A DNA stretch of 64,000 nt, from positions 216,549-280,548 of the forward strand of contig NZ_PQSU01000007.1 of NCBI RefSeq assembly GCF_002920615.1. The letters run 5' to 3'. This document shows, in pieces, positions 10,466-18,096 of the stretch (within the stretch, counting starts at the first letter, position 1; each line of letters starts with the position of its first letter). The notes under the pieces were generated by a model. It searched no databases and was not told where the DNA came from. It worked only from the letters and a program-made list of their open reading frames with translations. Made by a program: the position numbers and the translations under genes. The DNA comes from Streptomyces sp. Ru62. GTDB taxonomy: Bacteria; Actinomycetota; Actinomycetes; Streptomycetales; Streptomycetaceae.

Positions 10466-10819
10466 GTGTTGCGGAGCTTGGGGCAGAGGCCGGTGACCGG
10501 CAGCGACGAGGACCCTAGGGTGGCGGAACTGCGGACCGCGGTGTCCCGTCTGCGCCGCGAACTCGCCGCGCTGCCCGCGGACTTCCCCGACCGGGTGATA
10601 GCGGAGGACGAACTCGCGGCGCTGGCCGCGATGGCCGCCGGCGGCCTGCCGGAGATCCCGCGCCTGCGCAGCTCCCTGTTGCTGGTCGCCGGCGCCATCG
10701 GTTCGGTGAGCGCGCTGGCCCGGGGGCTGTCCCAGGTGCGCGACGCGGTGGACCTGTTCGGCGAACCGCCCCGTGACCGGGCCCCGCGACGCCGGGCGGA
10801 TCCGGACGCCGGGGCCTGA
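10466..10819 (+). CDS. small hypothetical protein (possibly DUF5955 family)
   Basis: 117 aa from GTG 10466, preceded by a strong purine-rich ribosome site (GGGGGGAGGG). The sequence is an amphipathic helical protein: AVSRLRRELAALPADFPDRVIAEDELAAL, then a second half with LRSSLLLVAGAIGSVSALARGLSQVRDAVDLFG. The latter region is reminiscent of small effector-associated domains found in actinomycetes. I recall a Streptomyces family like this labelled DUF5955, but cannot verify it. It is divergent from the MobA-like gene, with its own short promoter region, and its stop is 8 bp from the convergent membrane protein stop. Confidence 0.65.
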   Translation: MLRSLGQRPVTGSDEDPRVAELRTAVSRLRRELAALPADFPDRVIAEDELAALAAMAAGGLPEIPRLRSSLLLVAGAIGSVSALARGLSQVRDAVDLFGEPPRDRAPRRRADPDAGA

Positions 10820-10826
10820 CCGTCCG

Positions 10827-11249
10827 CTAGGGCCGCTCGTCGCCCCGGCAGCCCGCCGCCGACGGCATGTCCCGGCAGACCTGGTCCTGGTGGGACTGCG
10901 CGGCGGCCCCGCCGAAGACGATGAGGCACACCAGGGTGGCCATGACGGCCTGGGTGGCCACCGTGACGACGGCACCGGCCCGCGCGGCGATCAGGCCCGC
11001 CACGAGGGCGAGGACGCCGACTCCGCCGGCCGCGGCCAGGTAGTTCCACAAGGGGTCGGTCGTGGCGGTCTCGGCCGTGTCGAAAGTCCACCCGGACAAC
11101 GCCCACAGCCCGAAGATCACCACCAGGGCGACCAGCTCCAGGAACACCAGCCCGCACCCGGCTCCGACATCGGCCCCCCGGTCGGCGCGGCGGTGGGGTC
11201 CGGGACCGTCGGTGGCGTCGAAGGCGGGCGGGGCGACGGGGAGGTCCAT
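10827..11249 (-). CDS. small membrane protein with three transmembrane helices
   Basis: About 140 aa from ATG 11249 (an upstream ATG at 11291 would add 14 residues of low-complexity sequence). Hydrophobic helices: GLVFLELVALVVIFGLWAL, LWNYLAAAGGVGVLALVAGLIAA and VVTVATQAVMATLVCLIVFGG. The C-terminal tail carries two Cys (VCRDMPSAAGC), which may form an extracellular disulfide. No family recognised. It is convergent with the small helical protein; the upstream side is a gene-free stretch. Confidence 0.6.
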   Translation of the reverse strand: MDLPVAPPAFDATDGPGPHRRADRGADVGAGCGLVFLELVALVVIFGLWALSGWTFDTAETATTDPLWNYLAAAGGVGVLALVAGLIAARAGAVVTVATQAVMATLVCLIVFGGAAAQSHQDQVCRDMPSAAGCRGDERP

Positions 11250-11701
11250 ACCGCCACCCTGCCCGGGCGGGCGGAGGGGGCGCATGAGCACGGGTACTCA
11301 GCCGGGGGCGAGCCGGGACGCAGATGCGATGCCCGGTGCCCCCGCCGCCGGGGCGTGCCCGGGAGGTCCGGCACCGGTCGGCGGCGGCAGGCGGTGCCGG
11401 ACGTCGTGCAGGGCGTCCTCTGAAGCGGCCGCGGGCTCGCCGTGGCCGGGCGAGCCGGACGGACCCGAGTGCCCGTCGCCCTCGAAGCGGACGCCCCGGC
11501 CTCCCTGGACACAGGCATCAGCTCTCGGCGTCGCAGGGGGCAGCTCCGGAGGTCGTGCGGATCGGCCCCCGAGGTCGTGCTGATCGGCTCCCGAGGTCGC
11601 GCGGGCCAGCCCCCGACGCCGTACGGGGCAGCCCTGGCCGTCGGGGTGGGCGACGGCCTCCTCGCGGTGGCGGCACTCGACGTACCGGCGCCGTACCCCC
11701 G
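11250..11701. other. gene-free stretch with degenerate tandem repeats
   Basis: About 450 bp with no convincing gene on either strand; the open frames here read as shadow protein (Arg/Pro/Gly-rich, no motif). At 11549-11617 three imperfect copies of a roughly 24-bp unit built around GAGGTCGTGCTGATCGGC stand in tandem. It could be a 3' trailer of the IclR gene or decayed coding DNA. Confidence 0.4.
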
Positions 11702-12499
11702 TCAGCCCTGGTTCTGGCTGACCAGTGCGGCCGACAGTTCGTCGGCGATCTGCTGGAGCACGGGCACGATCTTCTCCGTGGCCGCTTCGGTGACCCGTCC
11801 CGCCGGTCCGGAGATGGAGATGGCGGCCGCCGTGGGGGAGTCCGGCACGGACACCGCGAGGCACCGCACCCCGACCTCCTGCTCGTTGTCGTCCACGGCG
11901 TAGCCCAGCCGCCGCACCTCCTCCAGCGCCGCCAGGAACCCCTCCGGCGTGGTGATGGTCTTCTCCGTGGCGGCCGGCATGCCCGTCCGGGCCAGCAGCG
12001 CCCGCACCTCGTCGTCCGGCACCCCGGCCAGCAGCGCCTTGCCCACGCCGGTCGAGTGCGGCAGCACCCGCCGGCCGACCTCGGTGAACATCCGCATCGA
12101 GTGCTTCGAGGGCACCTGGGCCACGTACACGATCTCGTCCCCGTCGAGCAGCGCCATGTTCGCCGTCTCGCCGGTCTCCTCCACCAGCCGGGCCAGGTAC
12201 GGCCGCGCCCAGGTGCCGAGCAGCCGGGAGGCGGACTCGCCGAGGCGGATCAGCCGGGGCCCGAGGGCGTAGCGCCGGTTGGCCTGCTGACGGACGTAAC
12301 CGCAGGCGACCAGCGTGCGCATCAGCCGGTGGATGGTCGGCAGCGGCAGCCCGCTCGCCGCGGACAGCTCGCTCAGCCCCACCTCGCCGCCCGCGTCCGC
12401 CATCCGCTCAAGCAGGTCGAAGGCGCGCTCCAGGGACTGCACCCCGCCGGCGGCGGAGGGCTTGGCGGAGTCGGTGGTGCTGGCGCTGGACGTCGGCAC
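11702..12499 (-). CDS. allR: IclR-family transcriptional regulator, AllR-like
   Basis: 265 aa. An N-terminal winged HTH at about residues 25-85 (LSELSAASGLPLPTIHRLMRTLVACGY, wing YALGPRLIRLGE) is followed by an IclR effector domain. It is divergent from the allantoinase gene, the usual arrangement for a repressor of the allantoin regulon; AllR-type repressors respond to allantoin-pathway intermediates such as glyoxylate or allantoate. The shared promoter region holds several palindromes, one of which recurs in front of malate synthase. The symbol is given from context and family rather than from a search. Confidence 0.88.
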   Translation of the reverse strand: MPTSSASTTDSAKPSAAGGVQSLERAFDLLERMADAGGEVGLSELSAASGLPLPTIHRLMRTLVACGYVRQQANRRYALGPRLIRLGESASRLLGTWARPYLARLVEETGETANMALLDGDEIVYVAQVPSKHSMRMFTEVGRRVLPHSTGVGKALLAGVPDDEVRALLARTGMPAATEKTITTPEGFLAALEEVRRLGYAVDDNEQEVGVRCLAVSVPDSPTAAAISISGPAGRVTEAATEKIVPVLQQIADELSAALVSQNQG

Positions 12500-12552
12500 G
12501 GCGCGTTCCTTTCGGGACTGGCGGGGAGAGCAGAAGCCTACCCGGCAGTCGG

Positions 12553-12615
12553 TTGACTCCCTGCTTGTACGTAGCTACGTTCTGCTTGCTGGAATTCTAA
12601 TTCCGCTTTGTGGAA
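12553..12615 (+). promoter_or_regulatory. allantoinase promoter with overlapping operators
   Basis: A HrdB-like promoter is visible: TTGACT at 12553-12558, 17-bp spacer, TACGTT at 12576-12581. The spacer/-10 overlaps a perfect 12-bp palindrome ACGTAGCTACGT (12569-12580). Just downstream of the expected start point come a perfect 14-bp palindrome GGAATTCTAATTCC (12591-12604) and, overlapping its end, TTCCGCTTTGTGGAA (12601-12615). Repressor binding there would block transcription. The leader to the GTG start is then about 185 nt. Confidence 0.65.
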
Positions 12616-12691
12616 ACGTCCAGACCTGATGGCGCTTCGATGCCGCCCAGAAGTGTGCCTCTTGACGGCGGGGGAGCGGGAGTGAAGACTC

Positions 12692-12710
12692 CTTCAACAG
12701 AACGTTGAAG
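12692..12710. promoter_or_regulatory. inverted repeat in the allantoinase leader
   Basis: CTTCAAC-N5-GTTGAAG, a perfect 7-bp inverted repeat, 60 bp upstream of the allantoinase start. It is a different sequence from the TTCC-N7-GGAA sites, so it is either a second regulator site or an RNA hairpin in the leader. Confidence 0.45.
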
Positions 12711-12773
12711 TCCGTTACGTGGGTGTAAATCCCGTTTCCTGGACGTAAAACGGCGGTAGAGAGAGGGGTTCGG

Positions 12774-14114
12774 GTGTCCGACGCTGAACTGGTGCTGCGC
12801 TCCACGCGCGTGATCACTCCGGAAGGGACACGGGCCGCCACCGTCACCGTGTCCGCCGGGACGATCACGGCCGTCCTGCCGTACGACGCCGAGGTCCCGG
12901 CCGCCGCCCGCCTGGAGGACGTCGGCGACCACGTCCTGCTGCCCGGCCTGGTCGACACCCACGTGCACGTCAACGACCCCGGCCGCACCGAGTGGGAGGG
13001 CTTCTGGACCGCCACCCGCGCGGCGGCGGCCGGTGGCATCACCACCCTGATCGACATGCCGCTCAACTCCCTGCCACCGACCACCACGGTCGAGCACCTG
13101 CGCATCAAGCAGGACGTCGCCCGGGACAAGGCACACATCGACGTCGGCTTCTGGGGCGGTGCCCTGCCCGACAACCTCAAGGACCTGCGCCCGCTGCACG
13201 ACGCCGGCGTCTTCGGCTTCAAGGCATTCCTGTCCCCGTCCGGCGTGGACGAGTTCCCGCACCTCGACCAGGAGCGGCTCGCTCAGTGCCTGGCCGAGAT
13301 CGCCGGGTTCGACGGGCTGCTCATCGTGCACGCCGAGGACCCGCACCACCTGGCCGCGGCCCCGCAGCAGGGCGGCCCCAGGTACGCCGACTTCCTCGCC
13401 TCCCGCCCGCGCGACGCCGAGGACACCGCCATCGCGAACCTCATCGCACAGGCCCGGCGCCTGAACGCGCGCGTGCACGTACTGCACCTGTCCTCCAGCG
13501 ACGCCCTGCCACTGATCCGCGCCGCCCGTGCCGAGGGCGTCCGCATCACCGTGGAGACCTGCCCGCACTACCTCACCCTGACCGCCGAGGAGGTCCCGGA
13601 CGGCGCCAGCGAGTTCAAGTGCTGCCCGCCCATCCGCGAGGCCGCCAACCAGGACCTGCTCTGGGAGGCGCTCGCCGACGGCACCATCGACTGCGTGGTC
13701 ACCGACCACTCGCCGTCCACCGCCGACCTGAAGAGGGACGACTTCGCCACCGCGTGGGGCGGCATCTCCGGCCTCCAGCTCAGCCTGTCCGCCGTCTGGA
13801 CCGAGGCCCGCGAGCGCGGCCACGGCCTGGAGGACGTCGTGCGCTGGATGTCCACGCGGACCGCCGGCCTGGTCGGCCTCGGCGCCTCCAAGGGCGCCAT
13901 CGCCCCGGGCCACGACGCCGACTTCGCCGTCCTCGCCCCCGACGAGACCTTCACCGTCGACCCGGCCGGCCTCCAGCACCGCAACCCGGTCACCGCCTAC
14001 GCCGGCCGGACCCTGTACGGCGTCGTCCAGTCCACCTGGCTGCGCGGCGAACGCATCGTCGCCGACGGCGAGTTCACCGCGCCGCGGGGCACGCTGCTCG
14101 CCCGCCCCCAGTGA
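12774..14114 (+). CDS. allB: allantoinase
   Basis: Hydrolyses allantoin to allantoate; 446-aa cyclic amidohydrolase. Visible metal centre of the dihydroorotase/allantoinase family: HVHVND (HxH), the carbamylated-Lys segment [29 protein letters not shown] and the final Asp in [10 protein letters not shown]. The GTG start at 12774 is preceded by GAGAGAGGGG at good spacing. Allantoicase follows after about 50 bp, forming the second step of the pathway. Divergent IclR regulator and palindromic promoter argue for repression in the absence of allantoin. Confidence 0.95.
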   Translation: MSDAELVLRSTRVITPEGTRAATVTVSAGTITAVLPYDAEVPAAARLEDVGDHVLLPGLVDTHVHVNDPGRTEWEGFWTATRAAAAGGITTLIDMPLNSLPPTTTVEHLRIKQDVARDKAHIDVGFWGGALPDNLKDLRPLHDAGVFGFKAFLSPSGVDEFPHLDQERLAQCLAEIAGFDGLLIVHAEDPHHLAAAPQQGGPRYADFLASRPRDAEDTAIANLIAQARRLNARVHVLHLSSSDALPLIRAARAEGVRITVETCPHYLTLTAEEVPDGASEFKCCPPIREAANQDLLWEALADGTIDCVVTDHSPSTADLKRDDFATAWGGISGLQLSLSAVWTEARERGHGLEDVVRWMSTRTAGLVGLGASKGAIAPGHDADFAVLAPDETFTVDPAGLQHRNPVTAYAGRTLYGVVQSTWLRGERIVADGEFTAPRGTLLARPQ

Positions 14115-14167
14115 CCCACCACCGCAACCGCACCCGGCCGACCCGCAGAGAGGACCCACTGATCACC

Positions 14168-15283
14168 GTGACGGCGACTGAGAGCTTCACCGGCGACGCG
14201 AACCCCTACGGAGGCGGCGACCCGTACGCGGACTACCGCACCGCCGACTTCCCCTTCACCCGGTACGCCAACCTCGCCGACCGGCGGCTCGGCGCCGGTG
14301 TCATCGCCGCCAACGACGAGTTCTTCGCCCAGCGGGAGAACCTGCTGGTGCCCGAGCGGGCCGAGTTCGACCCCGAGCACTTCGGGCACAAGGGCAAGAT
14401 CATGGACGGCTGGGAGACCCGCCGCCGGCGCGGCGCCTCAGCCGAGCACCCGTGGCCGACCGCCGAGGACCACGACTGGGCGCTGGTCCGCCTCGGCGCG
14501 CCCGGTGTGATCCGCGGGATCGTCGTCGACACCGCCCACTTCCGCGGCAACTACCCGCAGGCCGTCTCGGTCGAGGCCGCGTCCGTACCCGGCTCGCCGT
14601 CCCCGGAGGAGCTGCTGGGCGACGACGTGAAGTGGACGACGATCGTCCCGCGCACCGCCGTCGGCGGCCACGCGGCGAACGGCTTCGCCGTCTCCGTCGA
14701 GCAGCGCTTCACGCACCTGCGGGTCAACCAGCACCCCGACGGGGGCATCGCCCGCCTGCGCGTGTACGGCGAGGTGGTCCCCGATCCCGAGTGGCTGGCG
14801 GTCCTCGGCACCTTCGACGTGGTCGCCCTGGAGAACGGCGGCCGGGTCGAGGACGCCTCCGACCTGTTCTACTCCCCGGCCACCAACACCATCCAGCCGG
14901 GCCGCTCCCGCAAGATGGACGACGGCTGGGAGACCCGCCGGCGCCGCGACCAGGGCAACGACTGGATCCGCTACCGGCTCGTCGCCCGGTCCCAGATCCG
15001 CGCGATCGAGATCGACACGGCTTACCTGAAGGGCAACAGCGCCGGCTGGGCCTCGGTGTCCGTGAAGGACGGGGAGGACGGCGAGTGGCGGGAGATCCTG
15101 CCCCGCACCCGCCTCCAGCCGGACACCGACCACCGCTTCGTCCTGCCCGAGCCGGCGGTCGGCACCCACGCGCGGATCGACATATTCCCCGACGGCGGCA
15201 TCTCCCGCCTGCGCCTGTTCGGCTCCCTGACCGAGCAGGGCGCGAGCGGCCTCGCCGCCCGCCACCAGGAACTGGGCGGCTGA
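14168..15283 (+). CDS. alc: allantoicase
   Basis: Converts allantoate to ureidoglycolate and urea. The 371-aa protein shows the internal duplication of the family: the segment MDGWETRRRR occurs twice (about residues 78 and 251), each followed by a jelly-roll domain ending in an IARLRVYG / ISRLRLFG strand. GTG 14168 was chosen because the conserved sequence begins with TATESFTGDANPYGGGDPYADYR; the purine-rich site AGAGAGGA lies 13 bp upstream, rather far. It follows allantoinase in the same operon. The downstream inverted repeat (15303-15344) probably ends the transcript. Confidence 0.93.
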   Translation: MTATESFTGDANPYGGGDPYADYRTADFPFTRYANLADRRLGAGVIAANDEFFAQRENLLVPERAEFDPEHFGHKGKIMDGWETRRRRGASAEHPWPTAEDHDWALVRLGAPGVIRGIVVDTAHFRGNYPQAVSVEAASVPGSPSPEELLGDDVKWTTIVPRTAVGGHAANGFAVSVEQRFTHLRVNQHPDGGIARLRVYGEVVPDPEWLAVLGTFDVVALENGGRVEDASDLFYSPATNTIQPGRSRKMDDGWETRRRRDQGNDWIRYRLVARSQIRAIEIDTAYLKGNSAGWASVSVKDGEDGEWREILPRTRLQPDTDHRFVLPEPAVGTHARIDIFPDGGISRLRLFGSLTEQGASGLAARHQELGG

Positions 15284-15302
15284 TCCCCGCGCTGACGCCC
15301 TT

Positions 15303-15344
15303 CCCACGCGCGTGTGCGCGCCGATGCCCGTCCACGCGCGTGGG
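15303..15344 (+). terminator. long inverted repeat after allantoicase
   Basis: A perfect 12-bp inverted repeat (CCCACGCGCGTG against CACGCGCGTGGG) with an 18-nt loop. Each arm contains ACGCGCGT, itself a palindrome. Without a T-run, so a Rho-aided or T-less terminator is likely. Confidence 0.55.
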
Positions 15345-15446
15345 ACGTCCCGGCCGGACAGCACCGGGGTCTCCCGCGCGTCACCCGCGCGGACCCCTGT
15401 TCCGGGCTGCCGGAACTCTTCCCTCCTCCCTTCGCGTTCTCCCCAC

Positions 15447-16262
15447 GTGACCCTTAAGCAAGAGATCGTCGGCAACGCCATGCAGATGGCGGTCGTCAAC
15501 CTGCACCCCGGCCAGACCGTGTACTGCGAGGCCGGGAAGTTCCTGTTCAAGACCACGAACGTGACCATGGAGACGCGGCTGTCCGGCCCGTCCGGCAGCG
15601 GCGGCCAGCAGCAGGGCGGCTCGGGCGGCGGCATGGGCGGTCTGCTCCGCCAGGCCATGGGCACCGCCATGCAGGTCGGCCAGCGCATGCTCGCCGGTGA
15701 GTCGCTGGCCTTCCAGTACTTCACCGCCCAGGGCGGCGAGGGCACGGTCGGCTTCGCGGGCGTGCTGCCCGGCGAGATGCGCGCCCTGGAGCTGGACGGC
15801 ACGCGCGCGTGGTTCGCCGAGAAGGACGCCTTCGTGGCCGCCGAGTCCACCGTCGACTTCGGCATCGCCTTCGCCGGCGGCCGCACCGGCATGAGCGGCG
15901 GCGAGGGCTTCGTCCTGGAGAAGTTCACCGGACACGGAACGGTGATCATCGCGGGCGCGGGCAACTTCATCGACCTGAACCCGGCGGACTTCGGCGGCCG
16001 CATCGAGGTCGACACCGGCTGTGTGGTCGCCTTCGAGGAGGGCATCCAGTACGGCGTCCAGCGCGTCGGCGGCCTCAACCGCCAGGGCCTGATGAACGCC
16101 GTGTTCGGCGGCGAGGGCCTGTCCCTGGCCACGCTGGAGGGCAACGGCCGGGTGATCCTCCAGTCCCTCACCATCGAGAGCCTCGCCAACGCCCTGAAGA
16201 AGGCCCAGGGCGGCGACAAGCAGGGCCCGACCGGCGGACTGTTCTCCACGCACGCCGGCTGA
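15447..16262 (+). CDS. AIM24 family protein (TIGR00266-like)
   Basis: 271 aa, beta-rich. The family opening VTLKQEIVGNAMQMAVVNLHPGQTVYCEAGKFLFK is present, followed by a Gly/Gln-rich loop (residues 45-65) and the second half with TGCVVAFEEGIQYGVQRVGG. AIM24-like proteins form a double-psi/trimeric beta fold; their bacterial function is not known. GTG 15447 fits the conserved start, but the 25 bases upstream are pyrimidine-rich and offer no Shine-Dalgarno, which is unusual; ATG 15480 would cut into the conserved block. Confidence 0.85.
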   Translation: MTLKQEIVGNAMQMAVVNLHPGQTVYCEAGKFLFKTTNVTMETRLSGPSGSGGQQQGGSGGGMGGLLRQAMGTAMQVGQRMLAGESLAFQYFTAQGGEGTVGFAGVLPGEMRALELDGTRAWFAEKDAFVAAESTVDFGIAFAGGRTGMSGGEGFVLEKFTGHGTVIIAGAGNFIDLNPADFGGRIEVDTGCVVAFEEGIQYGVQRVGGLNRQGLMNAVFGGEGLSLATLEGNGRVILQSLTIESLANALKKAQGGDKQGPTGGLFSTHAG

Positions 16263-16398
16263 GCCGGGTTCTGCCCGGGCCGGCGGCCGGACCGGTGAGT
16301 CACGGCCCGGGGACACGCGGCCGGACCGATGAGTCGCGGGTGGGCGCGGGGTCTGACCTGTCGACCGCAGACCCCGCACCCGGAAGAAGGCACCCGCC

Positions 16399-17040
16399 AT
16401 GGGCAAGCTCGTCTCCACGATCTTCGTCACCCTCGACGGCGTCCACCAGGCACCCGGCGGCCCTCAGGAGGACACCACCGGCGGCTTCGACCAGGGCGGC
16501 TGGAGCTTCCCGCTCGCCGACGACGACTCCGGCAGGTACATCACCGAGGTCTTCGCCCGCGCGGCCGGCTTCCTGCTCGGCCGCCGTACGTACGACATCT
16601 TCGCCTCCTACTGGCCGAAGGTGACCGACCCCGCCCACCCGATCGCCGGCAAGCTCAACGCGCTCCCGAAGTACGTCGTCTCCGCCACCCTCCAGGCACC
16701 CGGCTGGGCCGGCACCACCGTCGTCTCCGGCGACCTCGCCAAGGAGGTCACCGCGCTGAAGGAGCGCACGGACGGCGAACTCCAGATCCACGGCAGCGGC
16801 GCCCTGGTCCGCTCGCTGCTGGACCTCCGGCTCGTCGACACCCTGCACCTGCTGACGTTCCCGGTCGTCCTCGGCGCCGGCCGCCGCCTGTTCACGGAAG
16901 GCACGCTCCCCACCCGCTTCACCCACCGCTCCGGCCATGTCACCGGCTCGGGCATCTCCATCCAGACGTACGACCTGGCGGGCAGCCCGGAGTACGGCAC
17001 GTACGACCTCCCCGAGGAGGCCGGTTCCGAGCCGGCCTGA
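16399..17040 (+). CDS. dihydrofolate reductase / RibD C-terminal domain family protein
   Basis: 213 aa, single RibD-like reductase domain: KLVSTIFVTLDGV at the start, a middle LLGRRTYDIFASYWP (NADPH-side helix), IHGSGALVRSLLDLRLVDTLHLLTFPVVLGAGRRLF near residue 135-165. Such proteins are abundant in actinomycetes and are thought to be NADPH-dependent reductases of pteridine-like or other substrates; the true substrate is unknown. ATG 16399 follows the ribosome site GAAGAAGG. Upstream, the 22-bp sequence around GCGGCCGGACCGATGAGTC occurs twice, 34 bp apart (from 16283 and 16317), as a direct repeat. Confidence 0.85.
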   Translation: MGKLVSTIFVTLDGVHQAPGGPQEDTTGGFDQGGWSFPLADDDSGRYITEVFARAAGFLLGRRTYDIFASYWPKVTDPAHPIAGKLNALPKYVVSATLQAPGWAGTTVVSGDLAKEVTALKERTDGELQIHGSGALVRSLLDLRLVDTLHLLTFPVVLGAGRRLFTEGTLPTRFTHRSGHVTGSGISIQTYDLAGSPEYGTYDLPEEAGSEPA

Positions 17041-17163
17041 CCCGGGGAACAGCCGGGCCGAAGGGCCTGGCCGAAGATCGTCCGCGTCGGTACGGTGAGC
17101 GCGTCCCGTGCGAGCCGCCGTTGTCTCCGCACCCCTTTTCCGGAGACCGGGAGAGCCGCACCG

Positions 17164-17861
17164 ATGTCCTCGCTCGCCGTGCCCGCCGCGCTCGCGCCCC
17201 GCCGGGCCTGGCACACCGACCTGCCCCTGCTGCTCGTCGCGGTCTGCTGGGGCGCCAGCTACCTCGCGGCGAAGGAGATCACCACTCCCCGGACGGTGCT
17301 CGCCGTCCTGGTGCTGCGGTTCGCCCTCGCGCTTCCCGCCCTGGCCCTCGCCGGCCGCCGCGCCCTGCGCGCGCTCACCGGCGCCCAGTGGCGCGGCGCG
17401 GCCCTGCTCGGGCTGGTCCTCGCCGGGGTCTTCCTGCTGGAGACGTACGGGGTGGTGCACCCGTGCACGTCCTGGCCATGTCCCGGATCAGGGCCGTACA
17501 GGACGCCGGCGCGCTGCCGCTGACGACGGTCCAGCTCGGCTCCGCCGTCGTCGTCTTCGCCCTGCTGTCGGCCGCCGGGGGCGGACCGGCGCCGTGGACC
17601 GCGGCGACGGACTTCGGCGCGCGGGAGTGGGCGGGGCTGCTGTTCCTGTCGGCCCTGTGCACGGTGTTCGCCTTCTTCGTGCAGATGTGGGCCGTACGCC
17701 GCACCTCTCCCTCGCGGGTCGGTCTGCTGCTCGGCACCGAGCCGCTGTGGGCCGCCGGCGCCGGTATCGCGCTGGGCGGCGACCGGCTCGGCGCGCTCGG
17801 CCTGGTGGGCGGCGCGCTGGTGCTCGCCGGGACGGCGTGGGGGCGCCGGGCGAGAGGCTGA
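17164..17861 (+). pseudogene. EamA/DMT-family transporter, internal deletion with frameshift
   Basis: The first half reads in one frame from ATG 17164 (MSSLAVP; TM helices LLLVAVCWGASYLAAK, VLAVLVLRFALALPALAL, GAALLGLVLAGVFLLETYGVVH). Homology then jumps to another frame at about 17465 (HVLAMSRIRAVQDAG) and continues through the final helices to the stop at 17861. Intact EamA transporters have about 300 residues and ten helices; here some 60-70 residues around helices 4-5 are missing. The junction carries GTGCAC twice (17455-17460 and 17463-17468), consistent with a deletion at short repeats. The first frame stops soon after the junction, so no full protein can be made. Confidence 0.8.
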
Positions 17862-17963
17862 TCCGAGCGCGGGGGGATGGCGCACGTCGGTCGTGCGGCT
17901 CGAAAGACTGACCGATTCCCTGGTCTGTGACCTGCCGCACATCCTCCGGAGGTCGATCGAAAC

Positions 17964-18014
17964 GTTTGAGTCTCGCTGCCCGATTGCCTACCTTTGCAGT
18001 ACGAAACTGTTTCG
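17964..18014 (+). promoter_or_regulatory. promoter and operator of the MFS gene
   Basis: A TTTGAG box, 18-bp spacer and TACCTT give a plausible promoter whose start point falls on CGAAACTGTTTCG (18002-18014), a perfect 13-bp palindrome. A related AAACGTTT palindrome lies just upstream. This is the usual layout of a TetR/MarR-type repressor site for a drug pump, but no such regulator gene is adjacent. Confidence 0.55.
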
Positions 18015-18096
18015 GACCGATGGCGGCGGGGACACGGTCGTCCTGCCGGCGCTGACGCACAACCGAGCAATCCGAGCACCATCAGGGAGTCCCATC

